DNA of 64,000 nucleotides, taken from contig BPGV01000001.1 in the NCBI GenBank assembly GCA_026003215.1, positions 795,001-859,000 on the forward strand, given 5' to 3'. The notes under the pieces are model-generated. The model had not been told where the DNA came from. It searched no databases and saw only the letters and a list, made by a program, of their open reading frames with translations. Positions 29,991 to 38,877 of the stretch are shown piece by piece (the stretch's first letter is position 1; each line of letters begins with the position of its first letter). The position numbers and the translations under genes are program-made. The stretch comes from Bacteroidia bacterium. GTDB taxonomy: Bacteria > Bacteroidota > Bacteroidia > SpSt-205.

Positions 29991-31048
29991 AGGTAGCGCT
30001 CACGCACGCCGTCCGCGCCTTAGCGGAAGGGTTAGGATTTGAGGCTTGGGGCATAGCCGCCGTACCCCCGTTAGCGGAACCCCTTCCCCCGCTCATCCAG
30101 AGCGCATACGAACGCTATCTCCAGTGGATAGCTCAGGGCAACCAAGCAGACATGCGTTACCTGGCCGAGAATCCTGAGCTTCGCCGACACCCGGCGTATG
30201 TGCTCCCCGGCGCCCGAAGTATCCTTCTCGTCCTGCAAAGCTACTTCCACACCCGCGCTGCAGTCTCACCCATCGCCCAATATGCTTGGGGTAAGGATTA
30301 TCACACGAGTCTCTATCGGCGCTTGGATATCATCGCCGATTATCTGCGCAGACAAGGGGAGCAGGCCCGCCCTTTTGTGGATACCGCCCCGATTCTGGAA
30401 AAAGCGTGGGCTGTTCAGGCGGGCTTAGGCTGGATAGGAAAAAACACGTTGCTTATTAGCCGGAAGGCAGGCAGCTATACTTTTATCGGAGGGGTACTCA
30501 CTACGGCGTCCCTGGTGCCGGATAGCCCTTTTACGGAGGACCTATGCGGCCGATGTAATCGGTGTATAGAAGCTTGTCCCACGGGGGCCCTTGAGCCCTA
30601 TGTGCTGGATGCGCGCCGGTGCATCGCTTATTGGACCATAGAAGCTAACACCTTGGAAGAAGGCTGTCCTTACACCCATGGCTGGCTCTTTGGCTGTGAT
30701 ATTTGTCAGCAGGTGTGCCCCTGGAATCGCTTTGCCAAGCCCCAAGGTGAGCCGGCCTTTCGTCCCCAAGCATATGCCTTCTGGCCCCGAGAAAAATGGA
30801 CTACCCTCTCCCGTAGCCAAGTCAAGAAGCTCCAACAAGGCACAGCCTTGCGGCGAGCCCGCCCAGAAAAACTGCTGCGCTTAGCTTCCCAGCAAAAGGA
30901 CTCTACTGCGGCGCCTTCTTTTGAAGGATTTCCTGCAAAAGCTGCTCCGGCGGCTTGCCTAAGTTTTGGAGAGAAAGGCGGGCTTCCTGCGCGAGTTCGT
31001 GGTCAGGATAATACCGCAGAAAGGCTTCATAGCGCTCCCGGGCCGTAG
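29987..31048 (+). CDS. queG: Epoxyqueuosine reductase QueG
   Basis: The protein is 353 residues. It performs the last step of queuosine synthesis in tRNA, using cobalamin and two 4Fe-4S clusters. Cluster cysteines are in CGRCNRCIEACPTGAL and CDICQQVCPWN; the substrate region has GWIGKN. Conserved similarity seems to end near RRARPEKLLRLA. The last 45 or so residues run antisense into the convergent lipoprotein gene (146-base overlap) and look like chance sequence, so the true stop may have been lost by a base error or the tail is an extension. Confidence 0.92.
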   Translation: MKVALTHAVRALAEGLGFEAWGIAAVPPLAEPLPPLIQSAYERYLQWIAQGNQADMRYLAENPELRRHPAYVLPGARSILLVLQSYFHTRAAVSPIAQYAWGKDYHTSLYRRLDIIADYLRRQGEQARPFVDTAPILEKAWAVQAGLGWIGKNTLLISRKAGSYTFIGGVLTTASLVPDSPFTEDLCGRCNRCIEACPTGALEPYVLDARRCIAYWTIEANTLEEGCPYTHGWLFGCDICQQVCPWNRFAKPQGEPAFRPQAYAFWPREKWTTLSRSQVKKLQQGTALRRARPEKLLRLASQQKDSTAAPSFEGFPAKAAPAACLSFGEKGGLPARVRGQDNTAERLHSAPGP

Positions 31049-31436
31049 CCGTATCCGAGAGCATGTTTTCATACAGGAAGGCCTCGTAAAAGAGCGCGCG
31101 GGGCGCATAAGCAGACTTTTGGCGGAAGCGTAAATCCACGCTACGCAAGAGCTGCACCGCCTTAGGGACATCCCCAAAGTAAGTGGCGTATATCTCGGCG
31201 GCTTCTATGAGGAGGTTAGGCACCTCGGGGTGGTTAGGGTACTTAGCGGCGAAGGCTTCTTCTGCCCGCACCAGGTTTAGCGCAGCTGTCATAAAAGCGG
31301 TGCTTTGGGGGCCTTCGGCATTGAGGAGTTTACGCAGTTCTTTTTGCTGCTCACGTAGGGCATCCAGCTCCGGCAGGCGCGGCTCGCAGCCCACCCATAG
31401 GAGGGCACTACATCCAATCAGCTTTAGCCAGCGCAT
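30903..31436 (-). CDS. Lipoprotein with TPR repeats (BamD-like)
   Basis: A 177-residue lipoprotein, Cys of LLWVGC at about position 16, followed by a helical solenoid. KAVQLLRSVDLRFRQKSAYAPRALFYEAFLYEN and ARERYEAFLRYYPDHELAQEARLSL are typical TPR units of the BamD/YbgF kind. It is probably on the periplasmic face of the outer membrane. ATG 31436 overlaps hisS by 29 bases, so it is the last gene of the ribosomal-protein transcript. Whether it is the BAM-complex BamD is uncertain, because it is shorter than usual. Confidence 0.7.
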   Translation of the reverse strand: MRWLKLIGCSALLWVGCEPRLPELDALREQQKELRKLLNAEGPQSTAFMTAALNLVRAEEAFAAKYPNHPEVPNLLIEAAEIYATYFGDVPKAVQLLRSVDLRFRQKSAYAPRALFYEAFLYENMLSDTATARERYEAFLRYYPDHELAQEARLSLQNLGKPPEQLLQEILQKKAPQ

Positions 31437-32751
31437 CGAGCGATAAGGTTTCTTGCGTGTGCGAAAGTAAGTTTTTCCGTTGGACGGTACGGGTAGTTTC
31501 TTCGGCCCGGCCCACAATCACCACCCAAGGGAGCCCTCGGCGCTGGGCATATTCTATTTGGCGGGAGAGCTTTTTAGGCGCAGGATACGCAAAGGCCGTC
31601 TGTCCTGCTTGGTGAAGCTGCTGAACGACCTCTTGAATATACCCAGGGGAGGCATCTACCCACGCCACCAAGACGGGCTGTATAGCCTCTATGGAGAGCC
31701 CATTTTGAGCGCTTTCTAACAAAGTGAGGAGGCGTTCCACCCCAAACGAAAAGCCCACCGCGGGCAAGTCCGGCCCCCCAAAGTCATGGACGAGGCTTGC
31801 ATACGCCCCGCCTGCCCCGATGCTGCCTACGCCGCTGCCAGGCACACGCAGCTCATACACATAGCCCGTATAATACTCTAACCCCCGCGCCAAGGTAGAG
31901 TCCCAGCGCACCGGCACAAACGCCGGGGTATCCAGGAGATTTTGTAGGGTCTCTGCGTCCTGGGCCACCTCGGGCAAGTCAGAGAACGGCGGCAGGCCCT
32001 CTATAGGATGGAGCCACCTCGGCAATCTAACCCCCCGTGCCGTAAAAGCCTCTTCTACGGCTTCCCACCCTATCTTATCGGCCTTGTCCAGAAGGCCACA
32101 GAACCCGGCAAAGTCTGACTCGGGCCAGCCAGCCTCTCGGGCAGCTTTTTCTAAGAGCGCACGGTGATTGAGATGCAATACGGCCCCTGAAAGACCCAGC
32201 TTTTGAAGGACTTCCCGAATAATAGCTACAATCTCCAAAAGTGGTACAATCCCTTCTGCCCCCACGATATCTATGTCGCACTGATAGAACTCGCGGAAGC
32301 GGCCCCGCTGGGGTCTATCTGCACGCCACACCGGTTGGATTTGATAGCGCTTGAAGGGGAAGACCAGCTCGCCGGCGTGCTGCGCCACCCATCGAGCCAT
32401 CGGTACCGTCAGGTCATAGCGCAGGGCCTTCTCTGTAATGTACGGAAGAAGGGTATGGCTATGTGCACGCGCTTCCTCGGGCGCTTCCGCTAAAAAGTCG
32501 CCGGAGTTTAGGATGCGGAAAAGCAGCTTATCGCCTTCCTCGCCGTACTTACCTAATAAAACGGAAAGGAGTTCTACCGCGGGTGTCTCTAAGGGTTGGT
32601 AGCCGTAGCGTTCAAATAGCTCTATGAGGACGCTAAAGAGGCGACGGCGGCGATAGACCTCTGCCGGCCCGAAGTCCCGAAAGCCCGAGGGGAGGGCCGG
32701 CCGAACTTTCTTATTCGGCTTCTTTGGCAAGGGATTCGGCTTTCGCCGCAT
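31408..32751 (-). CDS. hisS: Histidyl-tRNA synthetase
   Basis: A 447-residue class II synthetase. It begins with LPSGFRDFGP and has motif 2 (RYQIQPVWRADRPQRGRFREFYQCDIDIVG), the histidine motifs LARGLEYYTGYVYE and GGAYASL, motif 3 GFSFGVERL and the C-terminal anticodon-binding domain (VLVAWVDAS...AFAYP). The start overlaps rpsB by 41 bases; a GTG at VRPALPSGF would shorten it by about 15 residues. It sits where tsf often follows rpsB. Confidence 0.96.
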   Translation of the reverse strand: MRRKPNPLPKKPNKKVRPALPSGFRDFGPAEVYRRRRLFSVLIELFERYGYQPLETPAVELLSVLLGKYGEEGDKLLFRILNSGDFLAEAPEEARAHSHTLLPYITEKALRYDLTVPMARWVAQHAGELVFPFKRYQIQPVWRADRPQRGRFREFYQCDIDIVGAEGIVPLLEIVAIIREVLQKLGLSGAVLHLNHRALLEKAAREAGWPESDFAGFCGLLDKADKIGWEAVEEAFTARGVRLPRWLHPIEGLPPFSDLPEVAQDAETLQNLLDTPAFVPVRWDSTLARGLEYYTGYVYELRVPGSGVGSIGAGGAYASLVHDFGGPDLPAVGFSFGVERLLTLLESAQNGLSIEAIQPVLVAWVDASPGYIQEVVQQLHQAGQTAFAYPAPKKLSRQIEYAQRRGLPWVVIVGRAEETTRTVQRKNLLSHTQETLSLDALAKADWM

Positions 32752-33430
32752 CCAACCCCTCCCGTATCGCAGCCGTGATGACCCCCGTGATAAGCTCTAT
32801 GGAACGGGTAGAGTCGTCATTGGCCGGAATAGGAAAGGTCACTTGAGTAGGGTCCGCGTTGGTATCCACCATAGCAATGGTGGGAATATTGAGGCGCTGG
32901 GCTTCTGCTACCGCGATCTCCTCCTCTACAATATCCACGATATACACCGCTGCAGGCGGGAAGTGCGGCATACGGGCAATCCCAGCCAAAAATCGCTCCA
33001 GCTTTTCTTTTTCCCGCAACTTCTGGAGGCGCTCCCGCTTAGAGATTTTTTCAAAGGTACCATCGCGCATCATGCGTTCAATCGCCTCCATTTTCATGAT
33101 AGAGCGGCGGATAGTTTTGTAGTTGGTGAGCATGCCGCCAAGCCAACGCTCGGTTACATACGGCATACCCACGGAAAGGGCCATTTCTTTGAGGATTTCC
33201 CGGGCTTGCTTCTTGGTGCCTACATATAAGATAGCGCGCCCTTGCCGAGCGATTTCCCGTACAGCTTTGGCGGCTTCTTCTAAGAGGCGCTGCGTTTTGA
33301 GGATATCTATCAGGTGTATCTTGTCTTTTTCGCCGTAGATATAGGGCCGCATCCGGGGATTCCAGCGGCTGCGCAGGTGCCCCAAATGTACCCGCGCTTC
33401 TAAAAGCTGCTCAACCGAAGGTATCAGCAT
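32711..33430 (-). CDS. rpsB: 30S ribosomal protein S2
   Basis: A 239-residue S2. Family stretches seen: LLEARVHLGHLRSRWNPRMRPYIYG, HLIDILKT, FVGTKKQA-like VGTKKQAREI, RWLGGMLTNYKTI, and IPTIAMVDTNADP near the C-terminus. ATG 33430 lies two bases from the rpsI stop; the longer frame upstream is an rpsI shadow. It is third gene of the rplM-rpsI-rpsB operon. Confidence 0.97.
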   Translation of the reverse strand: MLIPSVEQLLEARVHLGHLRSRWNPRMRPYIYGEKDKIHLIDILKTQRLLEEAAKAVREIARQGRAILYVGTKKQAREILKEMALSVGMPYVTERWLGGMLTNYKTIRRSIMKMEAIERMMRDGTFEKISKRERLQKLREKEKLERFLAGIARMPHFPPAAVYIVDIVEEEIAVAEAQRLNIPTIAMVDTNADPTQVTFPIPANDDSTRSIELITGVITAAIREGLDAAKAESLAKEAE

Positions 33431-33431
33431 A

Positions 33432-33836
33432 TTATCGCTTAGAGAATTGGAAGCTCTTCCGGGCTTTCTTGTGACCGTAGTGCTTACGCTCAACCTGACG
33501 AGAATCTACCGTCAGGAGGCCAGCCTTGCGCAAGAAGGGCCGCCGCGTCTCATCTTCTGTTACTAAAGCCCGAGCCATAGCCAAGCGAAGGGCTTCTGCT
33601 TGTCCTTTGATACCTCCGCCTTCGGCATACACAATGAGGTCATACTTTTCCGGCGCAAGATGTAGCACTTCAAACGGCTTAAGTATCTCCAACTGGTATA
33701 TCTCCTCGGGGAAGTACTCTTTCCATGCGCGTCTATTCACTTGGAAGGAGCCTGAACCCGGACGCAAGTACAAGCGCACCACGGCGGTCTTCCGACGACC
33801 AATCGTATGGATATACTCTTTCAAGAGCGGATTCAT
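33432..33836 (-). CDS. rpsI: 30S ribosomal protein S9
   Basis: A 134-residue S9, starting with the family motif TIGRRKTAVVRLYLRPG and ending in the basic tail ...HYGHKKARKSFQFSKR, whose last residues reach into the ribosomal P site. GGGIKGQAEALRLAMARAL is the conserved middle. The ATG overlaps the rplM stop (ATGA). Confidence 0.97.
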   Translation of the reverse strand: MNPLLKEYIHTIGRRKTAVVRLYLRPGSGSFQVNRRAWKEYFPEEIYQLEILKPFEVLHLAPEKYDLIVYAEGGGIKGQAEALRLAMARALVTEDETRRPFLRKAGLLTVDSRQVERKHYGHKKARKSFQFSKR

Positions 33837-34276
33837 AGGGCGAGACTTACAGGTTTAGGTTGCTGAGCGAGATGGGGATGCGAAGGCCCCACATACACAA
33901 ATAGATTTCTCAGCATGCGGCTACCCAGTTTGTTCTTGGGAAGCATCCCTTTTACAGCATGGTGTATCACTTCTTCAGGCGTAAGACGAAAGACCGGTAT
34001 ATGCCTTTGCCCCCCTGGATAGCCTGTATGCCGAACATAGATTTTTTGCTGGGCCTTTTTACCGGTCAAAAGCACTTTTTCGGCGTTGATTACTATCACC
34101 GCGGCGCCGAGACTCCATTGGGGAGCAAACATGGGCTTATGTTTGCCACGCAAGAACTTAGCCACTTGGCTGGCCAGGCGCCCCAAGGGAACATCCGTCG
34201 CATCTACCAGCAGCCATTCCCGCACTTGGCCCTTTGGCGGGATCATGGGCGTACGATACACAGGGATTGTCTTCAC
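33833..34276 (-). CDS. rplM: 50S ribosomal protein L13
   Basis: A 147-residue L13 with WLLVDATDVPLGRLASQVAKFLRGKHKP at the N-terminus, VLLTGKK, YVRHTGYPGG and the AVKGMLPKNKLGSRML helix. The start is GTG 34276; the TACCTTTG element (34285-34292) ends eight bases before it, which supports this unusual start. It is the first gene of the operon rplM-rpsI-rpsB-hisS-lipoprotein. Confidence 0.96.
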   Translation of the reverse strand: MKTIPVYRTPMIPPKGQVREWLLVDATDVPLGRLASQVAKFLRGKHKPMFAPQWSLGAAVIVINAEKVLLTGKKAQQKIYVRHTGYPGGQRHIPVFRLTPEEVIHHAVKGMLPKNKLGSRMLRNLFVYVGPSHPHLAQQPKPVSLAL

Positions 34277-34284
34277 AGCGGGGG

Positions 34285-34292
34285 CAAAGGTA
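34285..34292 (-). promoter_or_regulatory. -7 element TACCTTTG, rplM operon
   Basis: Ends eight bases before GTG 34276. Confidence 0.75.
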
Positions 34293-34297
34293 TAAAC

Positions 34298-36559
34298 TTA
34301 TTTCCAAATCAGCACACGCTTGGGACCTTCCGGCGTCTGGACCACATACACCCCCCCGGATAGGGGTAGCCGTAGGTGTTCTGAGGGGGCAAGTTGGCCG
34401 CGTCCATACAGGCGGCCTAAAATATCATACACCCCATACAGCCCAGGGACAGGCGCGTGGTTTTGAATGTGTAAGAGCCCTTCCTCTGCCCACACGCGCC
34501 ACAAGGAAACCGGCGTCTCTGGCCGATAAGCTATGTCTGTCGTAACCTGTTTTTTCCCGAGCGCATATTCGCCGGGGAGGAGCGAGTCGGCCACAATCCG
34601 CCCTTGAAGGTCTGTAGGGGAAGTGCCTGGCTGGATTTGGTAGTAGGGCCATTCTCGCCAGGCTTCTCCGGTATGAGGACGCCAATACAGGGCCAGGGAA
34701 TCTTCGGAAAAGCTGAGCCACAGCGTATCCAAGTAAGCACCTGTGCCTATCGCCCGACCATTATAGGTGAAGGTTCCCCGCAAAGCGAGGGAAGCATCCC
34801 ACCCCCCCTCTACGGAATGGTATCGGCTGCCTGAGAGCGGCAAGGCTCCTCCATCATAGGGAGGTACCCAGTGATGCCCTACATGTATCCAGACGGAGTC
34901 ACCCGCCAGTAAACCTATGGCCCGTAAGGTAAGGTAGGTATTGGTGAAGCCGATATTGCCTGTGGTTTTTATCCAGCGCACGCTATGGGTGGAAGCATCG
35001 GAGACTTCTCCATTCGGGTGGAGCACAGCCACCACCGGCTGGAAAGGACAGGCCACCCGCGCCACGCCCTGCGAGGTCCCGTCAGTGAAAAACTGCACAT
35101 AAAGGGTATCGCCCGGCGCACTCCCCCGCAAATACACCGTAAGGCGCGTGGGCGTCGTATAGCTGGGCTTATCGCGTAGGCTCATCCGCCACGCAATCCA
35201 CACGGTATCGGTATTTACGCGTCCAAAAGAATCTACCCGAAAATGCACATCCCCCGGCTTGCGCAGCCAATCATCAAAGAAGGTTTGCAAGCTCAGGCCC
35301 GTACTATCCTCCAATACCCGCTGTAGGCTATCTAAGGTCACCAACTTATGCCGATAGCGCGCATTATAGGCCCGCATGCCTAAGAAGTATAGGCTATCGC
35401 CGAGCTGATGCCGAAGGGTATTCAGCACAGTGGCGCCTTTTTGATAAGTGGCTATCCCATAAGTATGTTCAGGCGGGATATTGGAGAGGGGAAAAAGCCC
35501 TTCTTCCCATTTGAGGGCCCGGAGCGAGCGTTCTAAAAACCCTTGGATGTGCGAGTAATAACGTGCTTTACCGAAAAACAACTCATAGAAAAGCGCTTCG
35601 CTGAAGGTAGCAAATCCTTCTTTGAGGAATATTTGACTTTCCAAGCTGCCGGCGACGGAGTTACCAAACCACTGGTGAGCCAGCTCGTGGGCCCACAGCC
35701 AGTCGTATTGATTGGTCCCTGCGATGATGAGGTTCGGATACACAATATGGGTAGCATGTTCCATCGCTCCGGAAGAGAAAGTCGTACCTACATATCCTAC
35801 CCGTTCATAGGGATAGGGACCGAACTTCTGCTCCCAGTCGCGCAAAAGGGCCTTGAGGCGCTGAAAAGTAGTATAGGTACCTGCACTATCTGAGCGCTGC
35901 ACCCAATATTGGATGGGGAGTGTATCTCCTGGGGCCCGTATGAAAGTGTCTTGGGCGGCTACGTACTTTCCGATGGCTATGCCTGCCAGATACGCAGAAA
36001 TAGGATACTGCAAGCGCCAGTGCCAACGCTTCCAGCCGGTACCTTCTGCGACCACACTGTCTAAGAGGCCATTCGCTGTGGCGGTGAGGGTATCGGGCAC
36101 CCGCAGATGAAACGCATAATACGCTTTGTTGCCAAAAGTATCTGCGCAGGGGTGCCAGGCCCGCCCGAAGCTATGCGGAGAAATATATAATGAAACCCCG
36201 ATATTGAAGACATAGTCACTTCCCCAGTACAATCCACCGAAGCCCCCCGGGTCCTGCACACCCGAGCCGTGATAATATACCCAGAGAGTTTCTTGAGCTC
36301 CCATGCCAGCGGGTAGCGTAATGGAAAGGAGGCTATCATTATACGAGTAACTGACAGGCTGCCCTGCCCAGCGGATTGAGTCTATGGTATAGTTGCGCAG
36401 AGCCAGGAAAAGCGTAGAAGCGGTTTGCGGCTCTATGACCACCCCGGCTCGCCAGCGCCACCACCGCTGAGGGAGGCTCAGACTGTCCAGCCATAAGTCA
36501 TAGCCTATCACGCGCTGCGCCCAGAGAATGCCGAGAAGCGCGAAAACGAACTTCTGCAT
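34298..36559 (-). CDS. Secreted M1-family aminopeptidase with type IX secretion tail
   Basis: The protein is 753 residues. The signal peptide ends in ILWAQ. The M1 catalytic core shows GAMEH (in place of GAMEN), HELAHQWFGN (zinc) and FLKEGFATFSE (third ligand). The C-terminal third is beta-rich and ends with a Por-type tail (GLYGVYDILGRLYGRG...GGVYVV), so it should be released or anchored on the surface by the type IX system. It is likely to take part in peptide scavenging. ATG 36559 is four bases after TATATTTG. It is divergent from an M43 protease gene, with which it shares a mirrored promoter region. Confidence 0.87.
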   Translation of the reverse strand: MQKFVFALLGILWAQRVIGYDLWLDSLSLPQRWWRWRAGVVIEPQTASTLFLALRNYTIDSIRWAGQPVSYSYNDSLLSITLPAGMGAQETLWVYYHGSGVQDPGGFGGLYWGSDYVFNIGVSLYISPHSFGRAWHPCADTFGNKAYYAFHLRVPDTLTATANGLLDSVVAEGTGWKRWHWRLQYPISAYLAGIAIGKYVAAQDTFIRAPGDTLPIQYWVQRSDSAGTYTTFQRLKALLRDWEQKFGPYPYERVGYVGTTFSSGAMEHATHIVYPNLIIAGTNQYDWLWAHELAHQWFGNSVAGSLESQIFLKEGFATFSEALFYELFFGKARYYSHIQGFLERSLRALKWEEGLFPLSNIPPEHTYGIATYQKGATVLNTLRHQLGDSLYFLGMRAYNARYRHKLVTLDSLQRVLEDSTGLSLQTFFDDWLRKPGDVHFRVDSFGRVNTDTVWIAWRMSLRDKPSYTTPTRLTVYLRGSAPGDTLYVQFFTDGTSQGVARVACPFQPVVAVLHPNGEVSDASTHSVRWIKTTGNIGFTNTYLTLRAIGLLAGDSVWIHVGHHWVPPYDGGALPLSGSRYHSVEGGWDASLALRGTFTYNGRAIGTGAYLDTLWLSFSEDSLALYWRPHTGEAWREWPYYQIQPGTSPTDLQGRIVADSLLPGEYALGKKQVTTDIAYRPETPVSLWRVWAEEGLLHIQNHAPVPGLYGVYDILGRLYGRGQLAPSEHLRLPLSGGVYVVQTPEGPKRVLIWK

Positions 36560-36563
36560 ACCC

Positions 36564-36571
36564 CAAATATA
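36564..36571 (-). promoter_or_regulatory. -7 element TATATTTG, secreted M1 aminopeptidase
   Basis: Ends four bases before ATG 36559; part of an inverted repeat with the divergent M43 promoter. Confidence 0.75.
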
Positions 36572-36603
36572 CGCTTATCTTTCCAACTGCCCTGTGTTTT
36601 CTT

Positions 36604-36611
36604 TACCTTTG
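36604..36611 (+). promoter_or_regulatory. -7 element TACCTTTG, secreted M43 protease
   Basis: Ends four bases before ATG 36616. Confidence 0.75.
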
Positions 36612-36615
36612 GGGT

Positions 36616-38877
36616 ATGAAGTATCTTTTATGCCTGGCAGGGGCCCTAATATGGGCCCAAACGCATCGCTGCGGCACGATAGAGCGCCTTCAATACCTTA
36701 TGCAGCAGGACCCTTCCATCCTGAGCCGTATGCAAGCGGTGGAAGAGCACACTCGCCAATACATGCAAAATCTTGCACGTATGCCCGGACAACGCACCAA
36801 TAATGTGATTACCATACCGGTAGTCGTGCATATTGTCTATCGCACCGCCAGCGAAAATATCACGGACGCTCAGGTCCAATCCCAGATAGATGTGCTCAAT
36901 GAAGACTTCCGTCGGCTGAATGCAGATACGACCAATACCCCTTCGCTTTTTGCGGGGGTGGCAGCCGATGCCGAAATCCAGTTTTGTTTAGCTACCCGAG
37001 ATCCCTTAGGGAATCCCACCACCGGCATCACCCGCACCCAGACCACGAAAACTTCTTTCAGCGCATATGCTGATGATGTCAAGTTTAGCAGTCAAGGGGG
37101 GAAGGACGCTTGGCCCACAGACCAATACCTGAATATATGGGTATGCCGGCTCTCCGGGGGCGTTCTGGGATATGCGCAATTTCCTGGGAGCGGACCAGCG
37201 AGTACCGATGGGGTGGTGATAGACTTTCGGTACTTCGGGCGGGGTGGATCGGCCCAAGCGCCTTACGATCAAGGACGCACCGCTACCCACGAGGTGGGTC
37301 ACTGGCTCAACCTTCGTCATATTTGGGGCGATGCTCAGTGCGGCGATGACCTCGTAAATGACACCCCTACCCAAGAAGGCCCTAACTACAGCTGTCCTAC
37401 TTTTCCCCATCCCACTTGTGGCAATACCAGTGACATGTTCATGAACTACATGGATTACACCGATGACGCTTGCATGAACCTTTTCACCGTAGGGCAGAAA
37501 AATCGCATGCGGGCCGTGCTCAGTCTGGGGGGCTATCGGTACAGCCTTCTCAGTTCCTTAGGCTGTTCTCCCCCAGGGGGCGGCTGCTCGGGCACCCAAA
37601 CCCTTACCGCTTCCTCAGGGACTTTCTCCGACGGCAGTGGCACAAGTAACTATCAAAACAACGCCGACTGCCGCTGGCTTATTCAACCTTCTAATGCCCT
37701 GTCTATCACCCTTTCTTTCCAAAGCTTCCAGCTGCTCTCTGGGGACTCCGTGATTGTATATGATGGGAGTACTACTTCGGCCCCACGCTTGGGCGCCTTT
37801 TCCGGAAGTAGCTTGCCTCCTTCCGTCACCTCCAGCGGAGGCGTAATGCTGGTACGGTTTATCTCAAACGGCAGTGGCGTAGCGGATGGCTTTGTTGCCT
37901 CTTACACCTCTCAGCTCAACCTCCCCTGCTATGGGACGCAAGTGCTTACCCAAGCTTCGGGTACCATAACCGATGGAAGCGGCACCTCCGACTACCAAGA
38001 TAACGCCGACTGCAAATGGGTCATCCAGCCCGGCAGTGGAGCGGGTATTCGCATAGAGTTTACGCAGTTTGCCACGGAGCAGGGGTATGACTTTGTCACC
38101 ATTTACGATGGCTCCTTGGTAAACTCCACCTATATGGTGCGTCGCTTCTCGGGTACAAATCTGCCCTCGGTGGTGACCACGTCTATTCCCGAGGCCACCA
38201 TTTACTTTACCTCTGACCAGAGTATCACGGCGGCAGGCTGGGGGCTAAACTACACCACCATAGCCCAGCCGTACTGCCAAGGAACAGTACAGCTTACGGC
38301 GCCCAGTGGGAGCTTCTCCGACGGAAGCGGGAATAGCGATTACACAAACAGAGCCGACTGCCGCTGGCTCATCCAGCCCCCAGGAGCTACTTGGGTTAGG
38401 TTGTCTTTTACCAGCTTCACCACAGAAGCGAACTATGACTTTGTGCGGGTGTATGATGGCCCGACTACCAGCTCGCCCCTCTTAGGCAGTTATAGTGGTA
38501 CTACCTTGCCCCCTACGCTCACCTCCACAGGCGGCAGTATGCTCGTGGTCTTTACCTCCGACAGCTCTATTACTCGGGCAGGCTGGGAGGCTACCTATAC
38601 CAGTAATGGCACTTCTACCGCGCTCTCTGCTGAAAGTGCTGCTGAGGTACGCTTCTACCCCACCCCAGCGCATGAAGTCCTCCATATAGAATTACCGCAG
38701 CCCCAAGGCGGCGGTATCCTCACCGTCTATGACCTTCAAGGACGGAAAGCGTGGGAAGGCCTCCTACAGCCTGGCAACAATACCCTATCGGTCGTATCCT
38801 GGGCATCAGGGGTTTATATTGGGGTTCTCCAACAATCACAGGGAGCGGTGGTAAGCTTCCGCTTCGTGAAGGAGTAG
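36616..38877 (+). CDS. Secreted M43 (pappalysin-type) metalloprotease with three CUB domains and type IX tail
   Basis: The protein is 753 residues. The signal peptide ends in LIWAQ. The metzincin core has HEVGHWLNLRHIWGD (zinc His, catalytic Glu; Asn where Gly is classical) and the Met-turn region MFMNYMDYTDD. Three CUB-like domains follow (about 325-430, 440-550, 555-665), each with the pattern G-S/T-FSDGSG-N/SDY-NNADCRWLIQP and a Y-DG turn. A Por tail ends the chain (EVRFYPTPAHEVLHIELP...VYDLQGRK). It probably cuts extracellular proteins, the CUB units giving adhesion. ATG 36616 is four bases after TACCTTTG. Confidence 0.9.
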   Translation: MKYLLCLAGALIWAQTHRCGTIERLQYLMQQDPSILSRMQAVEEHTRQYMQNLARMPGQRTNNVITIPVVVHIVYRTASENITDAQVQSQIDVLNEDFRRLNADTTNTPSLFAGVAADAEIQFCLATRDPLGNPTTGITRTQTTKTSFSAYADDVKFSSQGGKDAWPTDQYLNIWVCRLSGGVLGYAQFPGSGPASTDGVVIDFRYFGRGGSAQAPYDQGRTATHEVGHWLNLRHIWGDAQCGDDLVNDTPTQEGPNYSCPTFPHPTCGNTSDMFMNYMDYTDDACMNLFTVGQKNRMRAVLSLGGYRYSLLSSLGCSPPGGGCSGTQTLTASSGTFSDGSGTSNYQNNADCRWLIQPSNALSITLSFQSFQLLSGDSVIVYDGSTTSAPRLGAFSGSSLPPSVTSSGGVMLVRFISNGSGVADGFVASYTSQLNLPCYGTQVLTQASGTITDGSGTSDYQDNADCKWVIQPGSGAGIRIEFTQFATEQGYDFVTIYDGSLVNSTYMVRRFSGTNLPSVVTTSIPEATIYFTSDQSITAAGWGLNYTTIAQPYCQGTVQLTAPSGSFSDGSGNSDYTNRADCRWLIQPPGATWVRLSFTSFTTEANYDFVRVYDGPTTSSPLLGSYSGTTLPPTLTSTGGSMLVVFTSDSSITRAGWEATYTSNGTSTALSAESAAEVRFYPTPAHEVLHIELPQPQGGGILTVYDLQGRKAWEGLLQPGNNTLSVVSWASGVYIGVLQQSQGAVVSFRFVKE
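37600..38620 (+). repeat. Three CUB-domain coding repeats
   Basis: Within the M43 protease gene, three roughly 330-base units encode similar CUB domains, each with FSDGSG or ITDGSG and NADCRWLIQP/NADCKWVIQP/RADCRWLIQP. Confidence 0.7.

Larger units (their letters stand above)
36557..36618. repeat. Eleven-base inverted repeat spanning two divergent starts
   Basis: CATACCCCAAA at 36557-36567 is the exact reverse complement of TTTGGGGTATG at 36608-36618. Each arm contains the last bases of a -7 element, the four-base spacer and a start codon. Confidence 0.85.
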
